Of a stretch of 64,000 nucleotides of DNA, positions 17,566 to 25,220 are shown piece by piece (the stretch's first letter is position 1; the number at the start of each line of letters is the position of its first letter). A program made the translations under genes and the position numbers. Source of the DNA: CAKXIK01 sp050947015. Its GTDB lineage: Bacteria; Bacillota; Clostridia; Oscillospirales; Acutalibacteraceae. The notes under the pieces were generated by a model that did no database searches, was not told where the DNA came from, and saw only the letters and a list, made by a program, of their open reading frames with translations. The stretch is taken from contig JBMNVT010000003.1 in assembly GCA_050947015.1 (NCBI GenBank), positions 1 through 64,000 on the forward strand. The letters run 5' to 3'.

Positions 17566-18537
17566 TCAGTTTTTGTCCGCATGCGGATTTACCGGCACAC
17601 CGGAAGATTCTGCTGCAATTTTTTCAGAAGGCGACTCTGCTGATGTGTTTGCGTTTTTTTCGTTCGGTGCGGCGGGATTCTCTCCGGTCAGCTTTGCCCG
17701 GCATTCCCCAAGCATTTTCTGTGTTCCGGCAGGGAGCACCGGATATTGCGGATCGATGATTTCCAGTGTTTTTACCAGAAACTGCGAAACCACCAGCCGG
17801 GTAAACCATTTTTTATCTGCCGGAACAACAATCCAGGGAGCTTCCGGTGTTGCGGTCGCGTTGATTGCATCGCGGTATGCTTTCTGATATTCGTCCCAGT
17901 GAGCGCGCTCCCGAATGTCCGCTTCGGAAAACTTCCAGTTTTTTGCGGGATTATCAATACGGCTAAGAAAACGCTTCTTCTGCTCCTCCTTGGAGACGTC
18001 CAAAAAGAATTTGACAACGCGGATGCCGTTTTCCCACAGATATTTTTCAAAATCACGGATCTGCCGGCAGCGGCGTTTGATAATATTGTCGTACAGGCAA
18101 CGCTGCGGGAGGTTTTGGTTTTTATAAAGCTCATGCACGCGGCCAACCAGCACATCCTCATAATAAGAGCGGTTAAAAATGCAAATTTTTCCGCGCTCCG
18201 GCAGCCGTTTCATGCAGCGCCAGAGATAGTCGTGGTCAAGCTCTTCGGCAGAGGGCTGCTTAAAATTCCATACGTCGATTCCCTGCGGATTCATTCCACT
18301 CATCACATGCTTGATAGTGCCGTCTTTGCCGGCGGCATCCATCGCCTGAAAAATGATGAGAAGCGCCTCTTTGTTTTCCGCATAAAGACGATCCTGCAGC
18401 TCGGTAAGCCGCTTTAGATTCGCCAGCATTTTTTGTGAGGCTTCTTCCTTGCTGCCATAATCGCAGATGTAGGCCGAGTCAAATTTTTTAGGTTCAAACC
18501 GCCGGGAGCCGTCAAAGACAAAACGTTCTAAATCCAT
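17566..18537 (-). CDS. Polyphosphate kinase 2 family protein (PPK2)
   Basis: This protein of about 323 residues transfers phosphate between polyphosphate and nucleotides in the cytoplasm. Walker A is seen in QAMDAAGKDGTIKH, the lid in NPQGIDVWNFKQPS, and the Walker B-like FNRSYYEDVL follows. Further conserved stretches are ENGIRVVKFFLDVSKEEQ and DNPAKNWKFSEAD. The start is taken as ATG at 18,537, twelve bases after GGAAAGG; ATGs at 18,549 and 18,570 are poorly placed. The last 55 residues are Ala/Ser/Pro-rich and look disordered. PPK2 class (NDP or NMP substrate) is not decided from sequence alone. It is a single-gene unit. Confidence 0.9.
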   Translation of the reverse strand: MDLERFVFDGSRRFEPKKFDSAYICDYGSKEEASQKMLANLKRLTELQDRLYAENKEALLIIFQAMDAAGKDGTIKHVMSGMNPQGIDVWNFKQPSAEELDHDYLWRCMKRLPERGKICIFNRSYYEDVLVGRVHELYKNQNLPQRCLYDNIIKRRCRQIRDFEKYLWENGIRVVKFFLDVSKEEQKKRFLSRIDNPAKNWKFSEADIRERAHWDEYQKAYRDAINATATPEAPWIVVPADKKWFTRLVVSQFLVKTLEIIDPQYPVLPAGTQKMLGECRAKLTGENPAAPNEKNANTSAESPSEKIAAESSGVPVNPHADKN

Positions 18538-18832
18538 AGCTGTGGTCATCCTTTCCAAAAGTAAAATCATGATCCAAACCCTGATTTTATTATAATCCTT
18601 TAGGAATAAAATGCAAATGCCGTCCGAAGCCGAAAAAGTGACGCGCTTGCCGCCTAAATAGGCGTGTTTGTTTCTGGTTTTTGTCCTTGGGTAGTACTGC
18701 CGGATGGCTTTGCCGGTGGTAAATAAGCGCGCCCTTAGTCGGGAACGGCACGGAAAACATTTCTTGTTATGATGCTCTCTTTTTGGTAAAATTACAGCAA
18801 TTCAACAAACTTATGGTTTCGGAGGCGAGATA

Positions 18833-19279
18833 ATGTTTTTCAAAGAGGTAGGATTGACGGAGGAAAACATAAAAATATTGATTGACTTTTCGAGAGAATG
18901 GGAAAAGGAGAATAGCACTTACGGATATAGAGCTAATACGAAGGAGGACTTGACAGGCAACAGAATTTTTTTTGCTTGCGATCATGAACAAGTCATTGGA
19001 TATCTATTTGGTAATTTTTTTGATTCCAAACGAATGCAGTCTATTATGCCGGATCATACGAAATGCTTTGAAGTGGAAGAACTCTATGTTTCTCCGGGCT
19101 ATCGTTCGATGGGCATTGGGAAAGGATTGTATTTATTTGTCGAACGCATCTTAAAGGGTGAAGCAGAATATATGATACTGAATACGGCAACAAAAAATTG
19201 GAAATCAATTTTTCACTTTTATTTGGATGAAGTGGGAATGGATTTCTGGAGTGCAAGGCTATATAAAAAATTGATATAG
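18833..19279 (+). CDS. GNAT family N-acetyltransferase
   Basis: The protein has 148 residues with the acetyl-CoA binding core: strand 4 FEVEELYVSPGYRSMGIGKGLY gives the Q/R-x-x-G-x-G/A equivalent (YRSMGIGKG), followed by LNTATKNWKSIFHFY. The acceptor is unknown. The gene is markedly A+T-richer than its neighbours and begins a short island of foreign-looking genes, so acquisition by transfer is likely. GGAGGCGAGATA precedes the ATG. Confidence 0.8.
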   Translation: MFFKEVGLTEENIKILIDFSREWEKENSTYGYRANTKEDLTGNRIFFACDHEQVIGYLFGNFFDSKRMQSIMPDHTKCFEVEELYVSPGYRSMGIGKGLYLFVERILKGEAEYMILNTATKNWKSIFHFYLDEVGMDFWSARLYKKLI

Positions 19280-19287
19280 ACAACTGA

Positions 19288-19423
19288 ACAGCTTGTTTTT
19301 TTAAGGATTTTGAAAAGGAGGAAATCAAGGAATTAGAACAGTATCTTGACCGTATCGTTTCCAACTTGGAGCGAACGGAACAGGCATTAAAAAGGAAAGG
19401 ATGTACACGATGGCAAAAATAAA
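19288..19423 (+). pseudogene. C-terminal remnant of a MarR-like regulator
   Basis: A frame without a start codon runs from a TGA at 19,285 to TAA at 19,423. It encodes FFKDFEKEEIKELEQY, then LDRIVSNLERTEQALKRKG, the typical dimerisation-helix tail of a MarR-type regulator. Its end overlaps the start of the flavin reductase gene, suggesting a former regulator-reductase operon whose regulator was deleted. Confidence 0.5.
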
Positions 19424-20006
19424 AACTAAGATTATTAATGATTACTGTCCACAGGCATTATTTCTTTATGGCACAAAACAGGAAGATGGGCAGCCCCATT
19501 TTGGTCTTTTCTGTTGGTTTGGATATTATCATTCCTCAGAAGGGCTCGGGGTAATGGCTTGTATAGGTGAGGAAAAACAGACCAAGGATTTGATACGCAA
19601 AAATGGTGTATTTTCAGCTAACCTTGTATCTGAACAGCTGCTGCCTTTGGCAGATTATTATGGTTGTACCTATGGCAGAACCACACCTAATAAGATGAAG
19701 TGCCTGCCTACTGTAGAGTGGGGACAAGTGCTAGATGTGCCAACCATTGCGGAAAGCCCGGTTAGTTTTGAACTGGAAGTGAAGAAAGCAATCTCTATGG
19801 GAGATGGATCAGATATTTTTCTCTGTTTAATTCGTAATGTAACTCAGGATGAAAAACTTCTGGATATAGAGATTCCCTTTACAGAAAGATTGATGAAGGC
19901 TGCTCCGGTATTAGCTCCAGGCGAAAATACATATTCTTCTATTGATGGAAGACATCTCGGAAAATGGGGAGAACCGATGAAAAATCTGACTAATACCAAA
20001 GAATAA
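19410..20006 (+). CDS. Flavin reductase-like domain protein
   Basis: This 198-residue protein belongs to the flavin reductase-like/FMN-binding split-barrel group (LFLYGTKQEDGQPHFGLFCW, then KDLIRKNGVFSANLVSE, then PVSFELEVKKAISMGDGSDI). Such proteins reduce or bind flavin, often in detoxification. The start is ATG at 19,410, nine bases after GGAAAGG, in preference to 19,401. It lies in the A+T-rich island after a MarR-like remnant that was probably its repressor. Confidence 0.8.
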   Translation: MAKIKTKIINDYCPQALFLYGTKQEDGQPHFGLFCWFGYYHSSEGLGVMACIGEEKQTKDLIRKNGVFSANLVSEQLLPLADYYGCTYGRTTPNKMKCLPTVEWGQVLDVPTIAESPVSFELEVKKAISMGDGSDIFLCLIRNVTQDEKLLDIEIPFTERLMKAAPVLAPGENTYSSIDGRHLGKWGEPMKNLTNTKE

Positions 20007-20099
20007 GCGGCATAATACAAAAAGCATTTTGGAGGAACAGAATACAAAGGTCTTAACATAGTTTAATTTCCCCGGATTCTGGGGAATTAAACTGTCGAT

Positions 20100-20339
20100 T
20101 TACCACAATTCTAAACTATCTTCTGCATCTACCCACATTTGCAGATTGCCATCAAGTGCTAATCGGGCATATTCAAGAGGATTGTCTACTGCTAATGCAT
20201 CTAAAGCACATTGAGAGCAGGGAGTAGTCCGTAATCCGTCTTCCGCTACATTCTAGTCAAGCTGTAGGATATATCCGTCAAAGGTAGTTATATCAATACT
20301 GTTGTGGTGCATATTGCATTTTGCATATATGAATTTCAT
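20100..20339 (-). pseudogene. DUF6061-like protein interrupted by an amber codon
   Basis: From ATG at 20,339 (behind AAAGGAAGG) the frame reads MKFIYAKCNMHHNSIDITTF and continues to TAA at 20,100. A TAG at 20,255-20,253 follows DGYILQLD, after which the family sequence resumes (LRTTPCSQCALDALAVDNP, then EYARLALDGNLQMWVDAEDS). Proteins of this type are short and are common in clostridial conjugative and mobilizable elements. The single internal stop makes it a probable pseudogene and marks the island as a mobile-element remnant. Confidence 0.65.
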
Positions 20340-20871
20340 ATCTTATCAGTCCTTCCTTTGTTAATTGAATGAGAGTGGGTACATTCCCCTCCCCTTTGGG
20401 CGTACAAACTAATACCGAACGAAGTGAAGTTGGGGCGAATACCCCGAGGAGGCAACACCCTTGTGGTGTTTGAGTGCTTGCACCGGGGAAGTTTATTTTT
20501 CGGAGAAATTTTAGAAAGCATTTCAATCAGTTCTTTCTGTCCTATTCATTTCATGTTATAATTTGTTACAGGTTTTTCGTTCCCTTATTTTTGCCCTTAT
20601 GAGGGTTCGTAACACGAGGGGAAAGGATATAACATAGGGGAAAGCATAAGGGCAAACTCACTTGCTAAAAATTTAGCATTTTCAAGGGTTTGCGGACTTT
20701 CCCAAGATAAGATATAACAGTTAATAAATGCTATAAAAAGTGTCTTATCAGAATTTCGGTTTGTCGGGTCAATAATAATCAGAGGTGTGGCTGTACTTCT
20801 GGAATGGCAGCCGTTGTGCATTTCGTAGTCAAAACGATTCTTTACACATTACATCTCAGGAGGACTTTTCA
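20340..20871. other. Non-coding/decayed part of the mobile-element remnant
   Basis: No complete gene is evident. On the minus strand the stretch 20,380-20,480 resembles leader regions found upstream of mobile-element genes in Clostridia, with clustered short inverted motifs (CCCCGGTG, GGGGCGAATACCCC). A TATAAT-like box occurs at about 20,556. A weak minus-strand open frame lies at 20,597-20,821. Confidence 0.4.
20597..20821 (-). CDS. Small hypothetical protein in mobile-element remnant
   Basis: A 74-residue frame with protein-like composition (TPLIIIDPTNRNSDKTLF, then FINCYILSWESPQTLENAK, then FASEFALMLSPMLYPF-like end). No family is recognised and there is no convincing Shine-Dalgarno. It may be a decayed cargo gene of the adjacent DUF6061-type remnant, or spurious. 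Confidence 0.3.
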   Translation of the reverse strand: MHNGCHSRSTATPLIIIDPTNRNSDKTLFIAFINCYILSWESPQTLENAKFLASEFALMLSPMLYPFPSCYEPS

Positions 20872-21183
20872 TTGAACTTTTATCAGCGTGTTTATGAAGC
20901 AGTGAAAAAAATTCCCTGCGGGAAAGTGACTACCTACGGCCAGATTGCGCTGATGGCGGGAAGCCCCCGCGCATCCCGTGTGGTGGGAGGTGCGCTGCAC
21001 CGCAACCCAACCCCGGGGGAGGTTCCCTGCCACAGAGTGGTGAACCGCGAGGGCAGGCTCGCGCCGGATTTTGCATTTGGTGGGCCGGATGTGCAGAAAA
21101 TGCTGCTGGAGGCGGAGGGAGTCGCCGTCAGCAGCGCGGGATTGGTGGACTTAAGCCAATATTTGTGGATGGGCGGGGAATGA
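20872..21183 (+). CDS. MGMT family protein (short alkyltransferase-like)
   Basis: This 103-residue protein starts at TTG 20,872 behind AGGAGGAC. It consists only of the C-terminal DNA-binding/active-site domain of O6-alkylguanine-DNA alkyltransferases: FYQRVYEAVKKIPCGKVTTYG, with recognition-helix region SPRASRVVGGALHRNP. The PCHRVV active-site motif retains Cys, in contrast to alkyltransferase-like ATL proteins, which carry Trp there. The N-terminal domain of Ogt/Ada is missing. It is likely a DNA-alkylation repair or sensing protein. It is the first host-like gene after the A+T-rich island and converges on ypeB. Confidence 0.82.
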   Translation: MNFYQRVYEAVKKIPCGKVTTYGQIALMAGSPRASRVVGGALHRNPTPGEVPCHRVVNREGRLAPDFAFGGPDVQKMLLEAEGVAVSSAGLVDLSQYLWMGGE

Positions 21184-21186
21184 AGC

Positions 21187-22542
21187 TCAGATTGTGAGAA
21201 TACCGCCGTCGCTTTGAAGCAGAATCAACAGCTGGCGCTCCAATCCGGTTTGCGTATCCAGGTAAACCAGCACGGTTTCGCCATTGGCACCGGTGCAGCG
21301 AAATTCATAGCAAAACGCTTCGTTTCCGCCCGTTGTAGGAACGACCGCAAGCTTTGGCTCAGCTGCGGGGATTAGCGCCGGGCTTAGCTTTTTGCGTGCT
21401 TCTTCGGCGGAAAGCTTTGGTTCCGACAGTTCCCGTCTCATGTGGTTCATCAGGTAACCGCACGCGTCAAACAAAACGACGGAGCCGTTGTCCATCGCGA
21501 CAGAAACTTTAATCAGATCGGGGTAGCAGGTTACACCGTCCTGCTGCGCGGCAAAGTTGACGGTGCAGATATGATCGGCCACGGAATAATAGCTTTCCTG
21601 AAAATCGGAATAGCCTTGCATCGAAAGAAAAATGCGCGCATTTTTGCGGGCGCTTTCGACGGAGATCGCCGATTTTTCCACATTGCGCGAATCAATGACC
21701 CGGGCAACATACGGACCGGCACAGGTGACGTCCATGGTCATGCTTCCCAGCGCAAAGGAGTATACCGCCAGATTACTTTCGCTTTTTCCAAGCGAGGTCA
21801 GTTCTCCGGCCGAAACGTTGCCAAGCGAAAGAAAGCTTTTTGCAGCAGCGGCAGCGGCGGTTTCACCGTAATCGGTTTTCCCCTCTGTCATGCGCGGCGT
21901 TTGCTGCAGAATATGATCGGAAAACGGTCCGTCGTAAATCAGCGTGGGGTAATCTTCAAATCCGGCTTCCATCTCCCGAAAGCCGTCCGTCACAGTCGGC
22001 AGCACTTCGTCTTCCTGCGAAAGCCTTTGAATAAAGTACCAGTCCCCGTTTTCACCCGAAAGCAGCTCGGCAGTACAGTCCTGCAACGAGGCGCTCAGCG
22101 TGCGCGCATAGCTGTGCAGCGAGGTGAGGCTGTCGTAATCTTCATCTCGAAGTTCTTCACCGGCGGAAAGCCTGCCCGAAAGCGACACGGCAAATTCACC
22201 GGTCTGAGAAAGAAAACGATAGATTTTGTCAAGCGGCGTTTGATCCAGCGGCAGCTGGGAAAGCGCCTCCTTGGCACAGCCAGCGTCGCGAAGCAGCCGC
22301 GCGGCCAACAGAGTCTGCTCCGGCAGCGAATTGGAGTACAGGCTTTTGGTCAGCGCGGTTTCAATATTGGACAAGTAAGTGGAAAGTTCCTCTAAGGAGC
22401 GGCGGCAGCTGTTTTCCAAACGGGTACGGTAACGGTTTGCTGTGGAATATCCCACATAGGTAAAGCCGCCGAGAACGAGCAGCGCAGCGCAGAAAAAACT
22501 GACCAGCCGTATCACTGCTCTGCGATTTTCGTGAAGTTTCAT
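21187..22542 (-). CDS. ypeB: Germination protein YpeB
   Basis: This 451-residue protein has an N-terminal membrane anchor (about 12-32), an extended helical region (LENSCRRSLEELSTYLSNIE) and C-terminal PepSY-like repeats (SAEEARKKLSPALIPAAEPK; ESARKNARIFLSMQGYSDF). In Bacillus YpeB stabilises the cortex-lytic enzyme SleB in the spore. Its presence is strong evidence that the organism forms endospores. No sleB lies next to it here: its neighbours are the convergent MGMT gene and the divergent MATE exporter. The match is across the full usual length of about 450 residues. Confidence 0.9.
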   Translation of the reverse strand: MKLHENRRAVIRLVSFFCAALLVLGGFTYVGYSTANRYRTRLENSCRRSLEELSTYLSNIETALTKSLYSNSLPEQTLLAARLLRDAGCAKEALSQLPLDQTPLDKIYRFLSQTGEFAVSLSGRLSAGEELRDEDYDSLTSLHSYARTLSASLQDCTAELLSGENGDWYFIQRLSQEDEVLPTVTDGFREMEAGFEDYPTLIYDGPFSDHILQQTPRMTEGKTDYGETAAAAAAKSFLSLGNVSAGELTSLGKSESNLAVYSFALGSMTMDVTCAGPYVARVIDSRNVEKSAISVESARKNARIFLSMQGYSDFQESYYSVADHICTVNFAAQQDGVTCYPDLIKVSVAMDNGSVVLFDACGYLMNHMRRELSEPKLSAEEARKKLSPALIPAAEPKLAVVPTTGGNEAFCYEFRCTGANGETVLVYLDTQTGLERQLLILLQSDGGILTI

Positions 22543-22718
22543 TTCGAGACCATTCCTTTCATCAAATCCGGATGTGCAGTCTAAGGAGTGCTTTTGCTAT
22601 TTTACCCGTTTTTCGGTGAAACATGAACCTTTGCCCGAAGAAAGTTCATAAAAAGTTGCGCCTCTTCTGCGGGTGAACAGGAGGATGAGTGTCTGGCAAG
22701 GTCAAATGCTTGTCAGGC

Positions 22719-22743
22719 AATCTATTAAATTGTGTTATAGATT
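22719..22743 (+). promoter_or_regulatory. Possible operator upstream of MATE gene
   Basis: AATCTAT and ATAGATT form a 7-base inverted repeat with an 11-base spacer, ending 18 bases before the -35 box. A second small repeat, ATTGT-cta-ACAAT, follows at 22,741-22,753. A regulator-binding role is inference. Confidence 0.35.
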
Positions 22744-22760
22744 GTCTAACAATAAAGTAT

Positions 22761-22789
22761 TTTACTTATAGATTTTCTTTCGCTATAAT
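22761..22789 (+). promoter_or_regulatory. Promoter of the MATE exporter gene
   Basis: TTTACT at 22,761 and TATAAT at 22,784-22,789 with a 17-base spacer; the start codon is about 60 bases downstream. Confidence 0.6.
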
Positions 22790-22849
22790 AGCAGAAGGCC
22801 GGGCTGTGCGCAGCAGTTCCGGTATTCTGTGAAAAGGAAGCGACTCCAA

Positions 22850-24253
22850 TTGATTACGGATTTGACACAAGGCAGGCCCGGAAAAGTGCTTTGTCGGTTT
22901 TCGATTCCGATGCTTGTCAGTGTGGTGTTTCAGCAGCTGTACAACATTGCGGACAGTGTGATTGCCGGAAAATTTGCGGGAGAGGACGCGTTGGCGGCAG
23001 TGGGCGCATCTTATCCGATTACAATGATTTTCATGGCAATTGCGGTGGGCAGCAACATTGGCTGTTCGGTTGTTGTTTCGGGGTTTTTTGGTGCACGCGA
23101 TCTGAAAAGTATGAAAACGGCGGTAACAACAACTTTTCTGGCGTGCGCTGCAATTTGTGCGATGCTCACAACTGTGGGGCTGGCCGGGTGTTCCTGGATG
23201 ATGCGGACGATCAGTACGCCGGATAATATTTTTGCCGACGCGGCGCTCTATTTGAGAATTTACATCATTGGGCTGACGTTTCTGTTCTTTTATAATGTCT
23301 GCACCGGAATTTTTACTGCGCTCGGCGACAGCAAAACGCCGCTATATTTCTTAATTGCGTCTTCGCTTGGAAATGTCGCGCTTGACTTGTTGTTTGTTGC
23401 TCAATTTCATTGGGGAGTGGCAGGTGTGGCGTGGGCCACGTTTTTGGCACAGGGAGTTTCTGCGGTGTTGGCGATGATTACGCTGGTGACGCGTTTGCGC
23501 AAAATACAGAGCGGGAGTTTTCCCTTTTTTTCGTTATCCATGCTGGGGAGGATTGCAAGGATCGCTGTGCCGAGTATTTTGCAGCAAAGTTTTATTTCAA
23601 TCGGTAATCTGTTTATTCAAAGCCTGGTGAATGGTTTTGGGTCGGCGGTGATCGCAGGCTATTCCGCAGCGATTAAGCTCAACACCTTTGCCGTTACGTC
23701 GTTCACAACGCTGGCAAACGGGGTTTCCAGTTTTACGGCGCAAAATCTCGGCGCAAAAAAGGAAGAGCGTGTTCAGAGAGGATTTCGTGCCGGAATGGGG
23801 ATTGCGGCAGCAGTGGCAATCCCTTTTACCGTGGTGTTTTTTTTCTTCAGTCGCGCAATGATGAATCTTTTTATGGATCACGGCAGTGAGCTGGCCATGC
23901 AGACCGGTATTACGTTTTTGCGGATTGTTTCGCCGTTTTATCTGGTTGTTGCAGTTAAGCTGATGGCGGATGGGGTACTGCGCGGAGCCGGCGCAATGAG
24001 CTGGTTTATGACTACGACCTTTACAGATCTGGTTCTGCGCGTCATTCTGGCCTTTGTTTTTTCCGGTGCGCTCGCCATGGGTGCAGTTGGAATCTGGATT
24101 TCGTGGCCGGTTGGCTGGAGCACCGCGAGCGTGATTTCATTTTTCTTTTACCGCAAGGGCGTGTGGCGCAGAAACCCGCGTCCACAAAATGAGAGTGTGC
24201 TGGAGACCTTTGATGTTGCGGAAGAATCGGCGGAAAGCGACAGTATTGTCTGA
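22850..24253 (+). CDS. MATE family efflux transporter
   Basis: This protein of about 467 residues has 12 predicted membrane helices in two related halves. Hallmarks are FSIPMLVSVVFQQLYNIADSV (residues about 20-40), GKFAGEDALAAVGASYPIT and, in the second half, AVPSILQQSFISIGNLF with AAIKLNTFAVTSFTTLANG. MATE proteins export organic cations or drugs using a Na+ or H+ gradient. The start is taken as TTG at 22,850, with AAGGAAG nine bases before it; a GTG at 22,829 would add seven residues. The C-terminal 25 residues are acidic and cytoplasmic. A palindromic sequence before the promoter suggests local regulation. Confidence 0.9.
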   Translation: MITDLTQGRPGKVLCRFSIPMLVSVVFQQLYNIADSVIAGKFAGEDALAAVGASYPITMIFMAIAVGSNIGCSVVVSGFFGARDLKSMKTAVTTTFLACAAICAMLTTVGLAGCSWMMRTISTPDNIFADAALYLRIYIIGLTFLFFYNVCTGIFTALGDSKTPLYFLIASSLGNVALDLLFVAQFHWGVAGVAWATFLAQGVSAVLAMITLVTRLRKIQSGSFPFFSLSMLGRIARIAVPSILQQSFISIGNLFIQSLVNGFGSAVIAGYSAAIKLNTFAVTSFTTLANGVSSFTAQNLGAKKEERVQRGFRAGMGIAAAVAIPFTVVFFFFSRAMMNLFMDHGSELAMQTGITFLRIVSPFYLVVAVKLMADGVLRGAGAMSWFMTTTFTDLVLRVILAFVFSGALAMGAVGIWISWPVGWSTASVISFFFYRKGVWRRNPRPQNESVLETFDVAEESAESDSIV

Positions 24254-24334
24254 AAACCGAATGAAAGCGGTCAAAAAACATCCGAATTGCTATATTTTTT
24301 TTCGATTATACTATTTGGATTATATTTTATCAAA

Positions 24335-24369
24335 AAATACCGCCCGCTAACAACAAGCGGGCGGTATTT
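24335..24369. terminator. Terminator after MATE gene
   Basis: AAATACCGCCCGCT, a seven-base loop, then the perfect complement ending GGTATTT; A-runs and T-runs on both sides make it usable in either direction. Confidence 0.85.
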
Positions 24370-24467
24370 GCATGACCGGGCGATCAGGCGAAAATCAAAA
24401 TGGGCTGCCAAAAACACCGTTGCGGTAGCCCATTGAATCATACAGGAACAGAAGTTGCGGATCCGAC

Positions 24468-24852
24468 TTATTTCTTTCGCTTCAGCAGTACGACGCAGAC
24501 AGCCGCAGCGGCAATTACAACGGCTGCGCCGATGCCGACCCAAATCCACGGAAAACTGTTTTGAGGCGCGGAGCTTTCTGCGGGGGAAGAAGGCGCTTCA
24601 GCCGGTTGGGAAGAGGAATCGTTCGCAGTCGGCTTGGTGACGGTCAATTCCGCGGCGTAGCTGGTCCCGGTATTGGTGATCACCGTAGTGGGGTTGCAGA
24701 TAGAGGCGCGGATCTCGGGATCACGGACAAGCTGAGAATAAGCAGGGGTACCCAAAATCATGCGGTCGGGCCGGGTCTGCGCTTACAGAGGGAATCGCGG
24801 CGGTCAGCAGCCCAAGCACTGCAAAAGCTGCAATTCATTTTCTCCATTTCAT
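24468..24852 (-). pseudogene. Small surface protein with C-terminal membrane anchor, broken by a stop and a frameshift
   Basis: A start at 24,852 gives MKWRK, then TGA at 24,837, then IAAFAVLGLLTAAIPSVSA, an obvious signal peptide with one interrupting stop. A change of frame near 24,762-24,775 then leads into the frame ending at 24,468 (LGTPAYSQLVRDPEIRASI, Ser/Pro-rich linker, IWVGIGAAVVIAAAAVCVVL, KRKK). The product would have been a short exported, membrane-anchored protein. Two lesions in about 100 bases indicate a pseudogene or local sequence error. Downstream 24,369-24,467 holds nothing else. Confidence 0.6.
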
Positions 24853-25220
24853 ATGTTGTCAGGTTCCTTTCATGGTGGTTTCAGGTGATTACAGAAAAAA
24901 GCCGAAGAGCAAAGAACGGGGTTCACGCCGACGGCAAAATACCGCACTTGAAAAAGGGTATACTTTCTCTTTTCTATTTTATCAGAGCCACACCTGTTTT
25001 TCTCATCATTTTCTCGCGAAAGATTAGCCGATTTTATAAGTTTTTTTAATCAGTATTCCGCTGTTTCTTCCTGCTGCGGATAAAAACAGTAAAAAAAGCT
25101 AAGCCTGTTGTTTCCGAAAGGCTTAGCTTTTGCGTTTGTTTATCTTGTGACTTCAGCTTAAAAGGCCAACCGAAAAGAGAGGGAACACCTGTGCGGCAGC
25201 CAATGGCAGCGGGAGCAAGA
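24853..25220. other. Intergenic stretch
   Basis: No gene was seen here. It contains the strong terminator at 25,094-25,131. The remainder is A+T-rich sequence between the broken surface protein and the PFL gene. Confidence 0.5.
25094..25131. terminator. Terminator of the PFL/ACT operon
   Basis: AAAAGCTAAGCCT and AGGCTTAGCTTTT are a perfect 13-base inverted repeat with T/A-runs on both sides, about 90 bases beyond the minus-strand PFL gene. Confidence 0.85.

Noticed and set aside
21442..22395. A 317-codon plus-strand frame opposite ypeB
   Set aside because: Basic, repeat-poor shadow translation without a start signal; ypeB is full length on the other strand.
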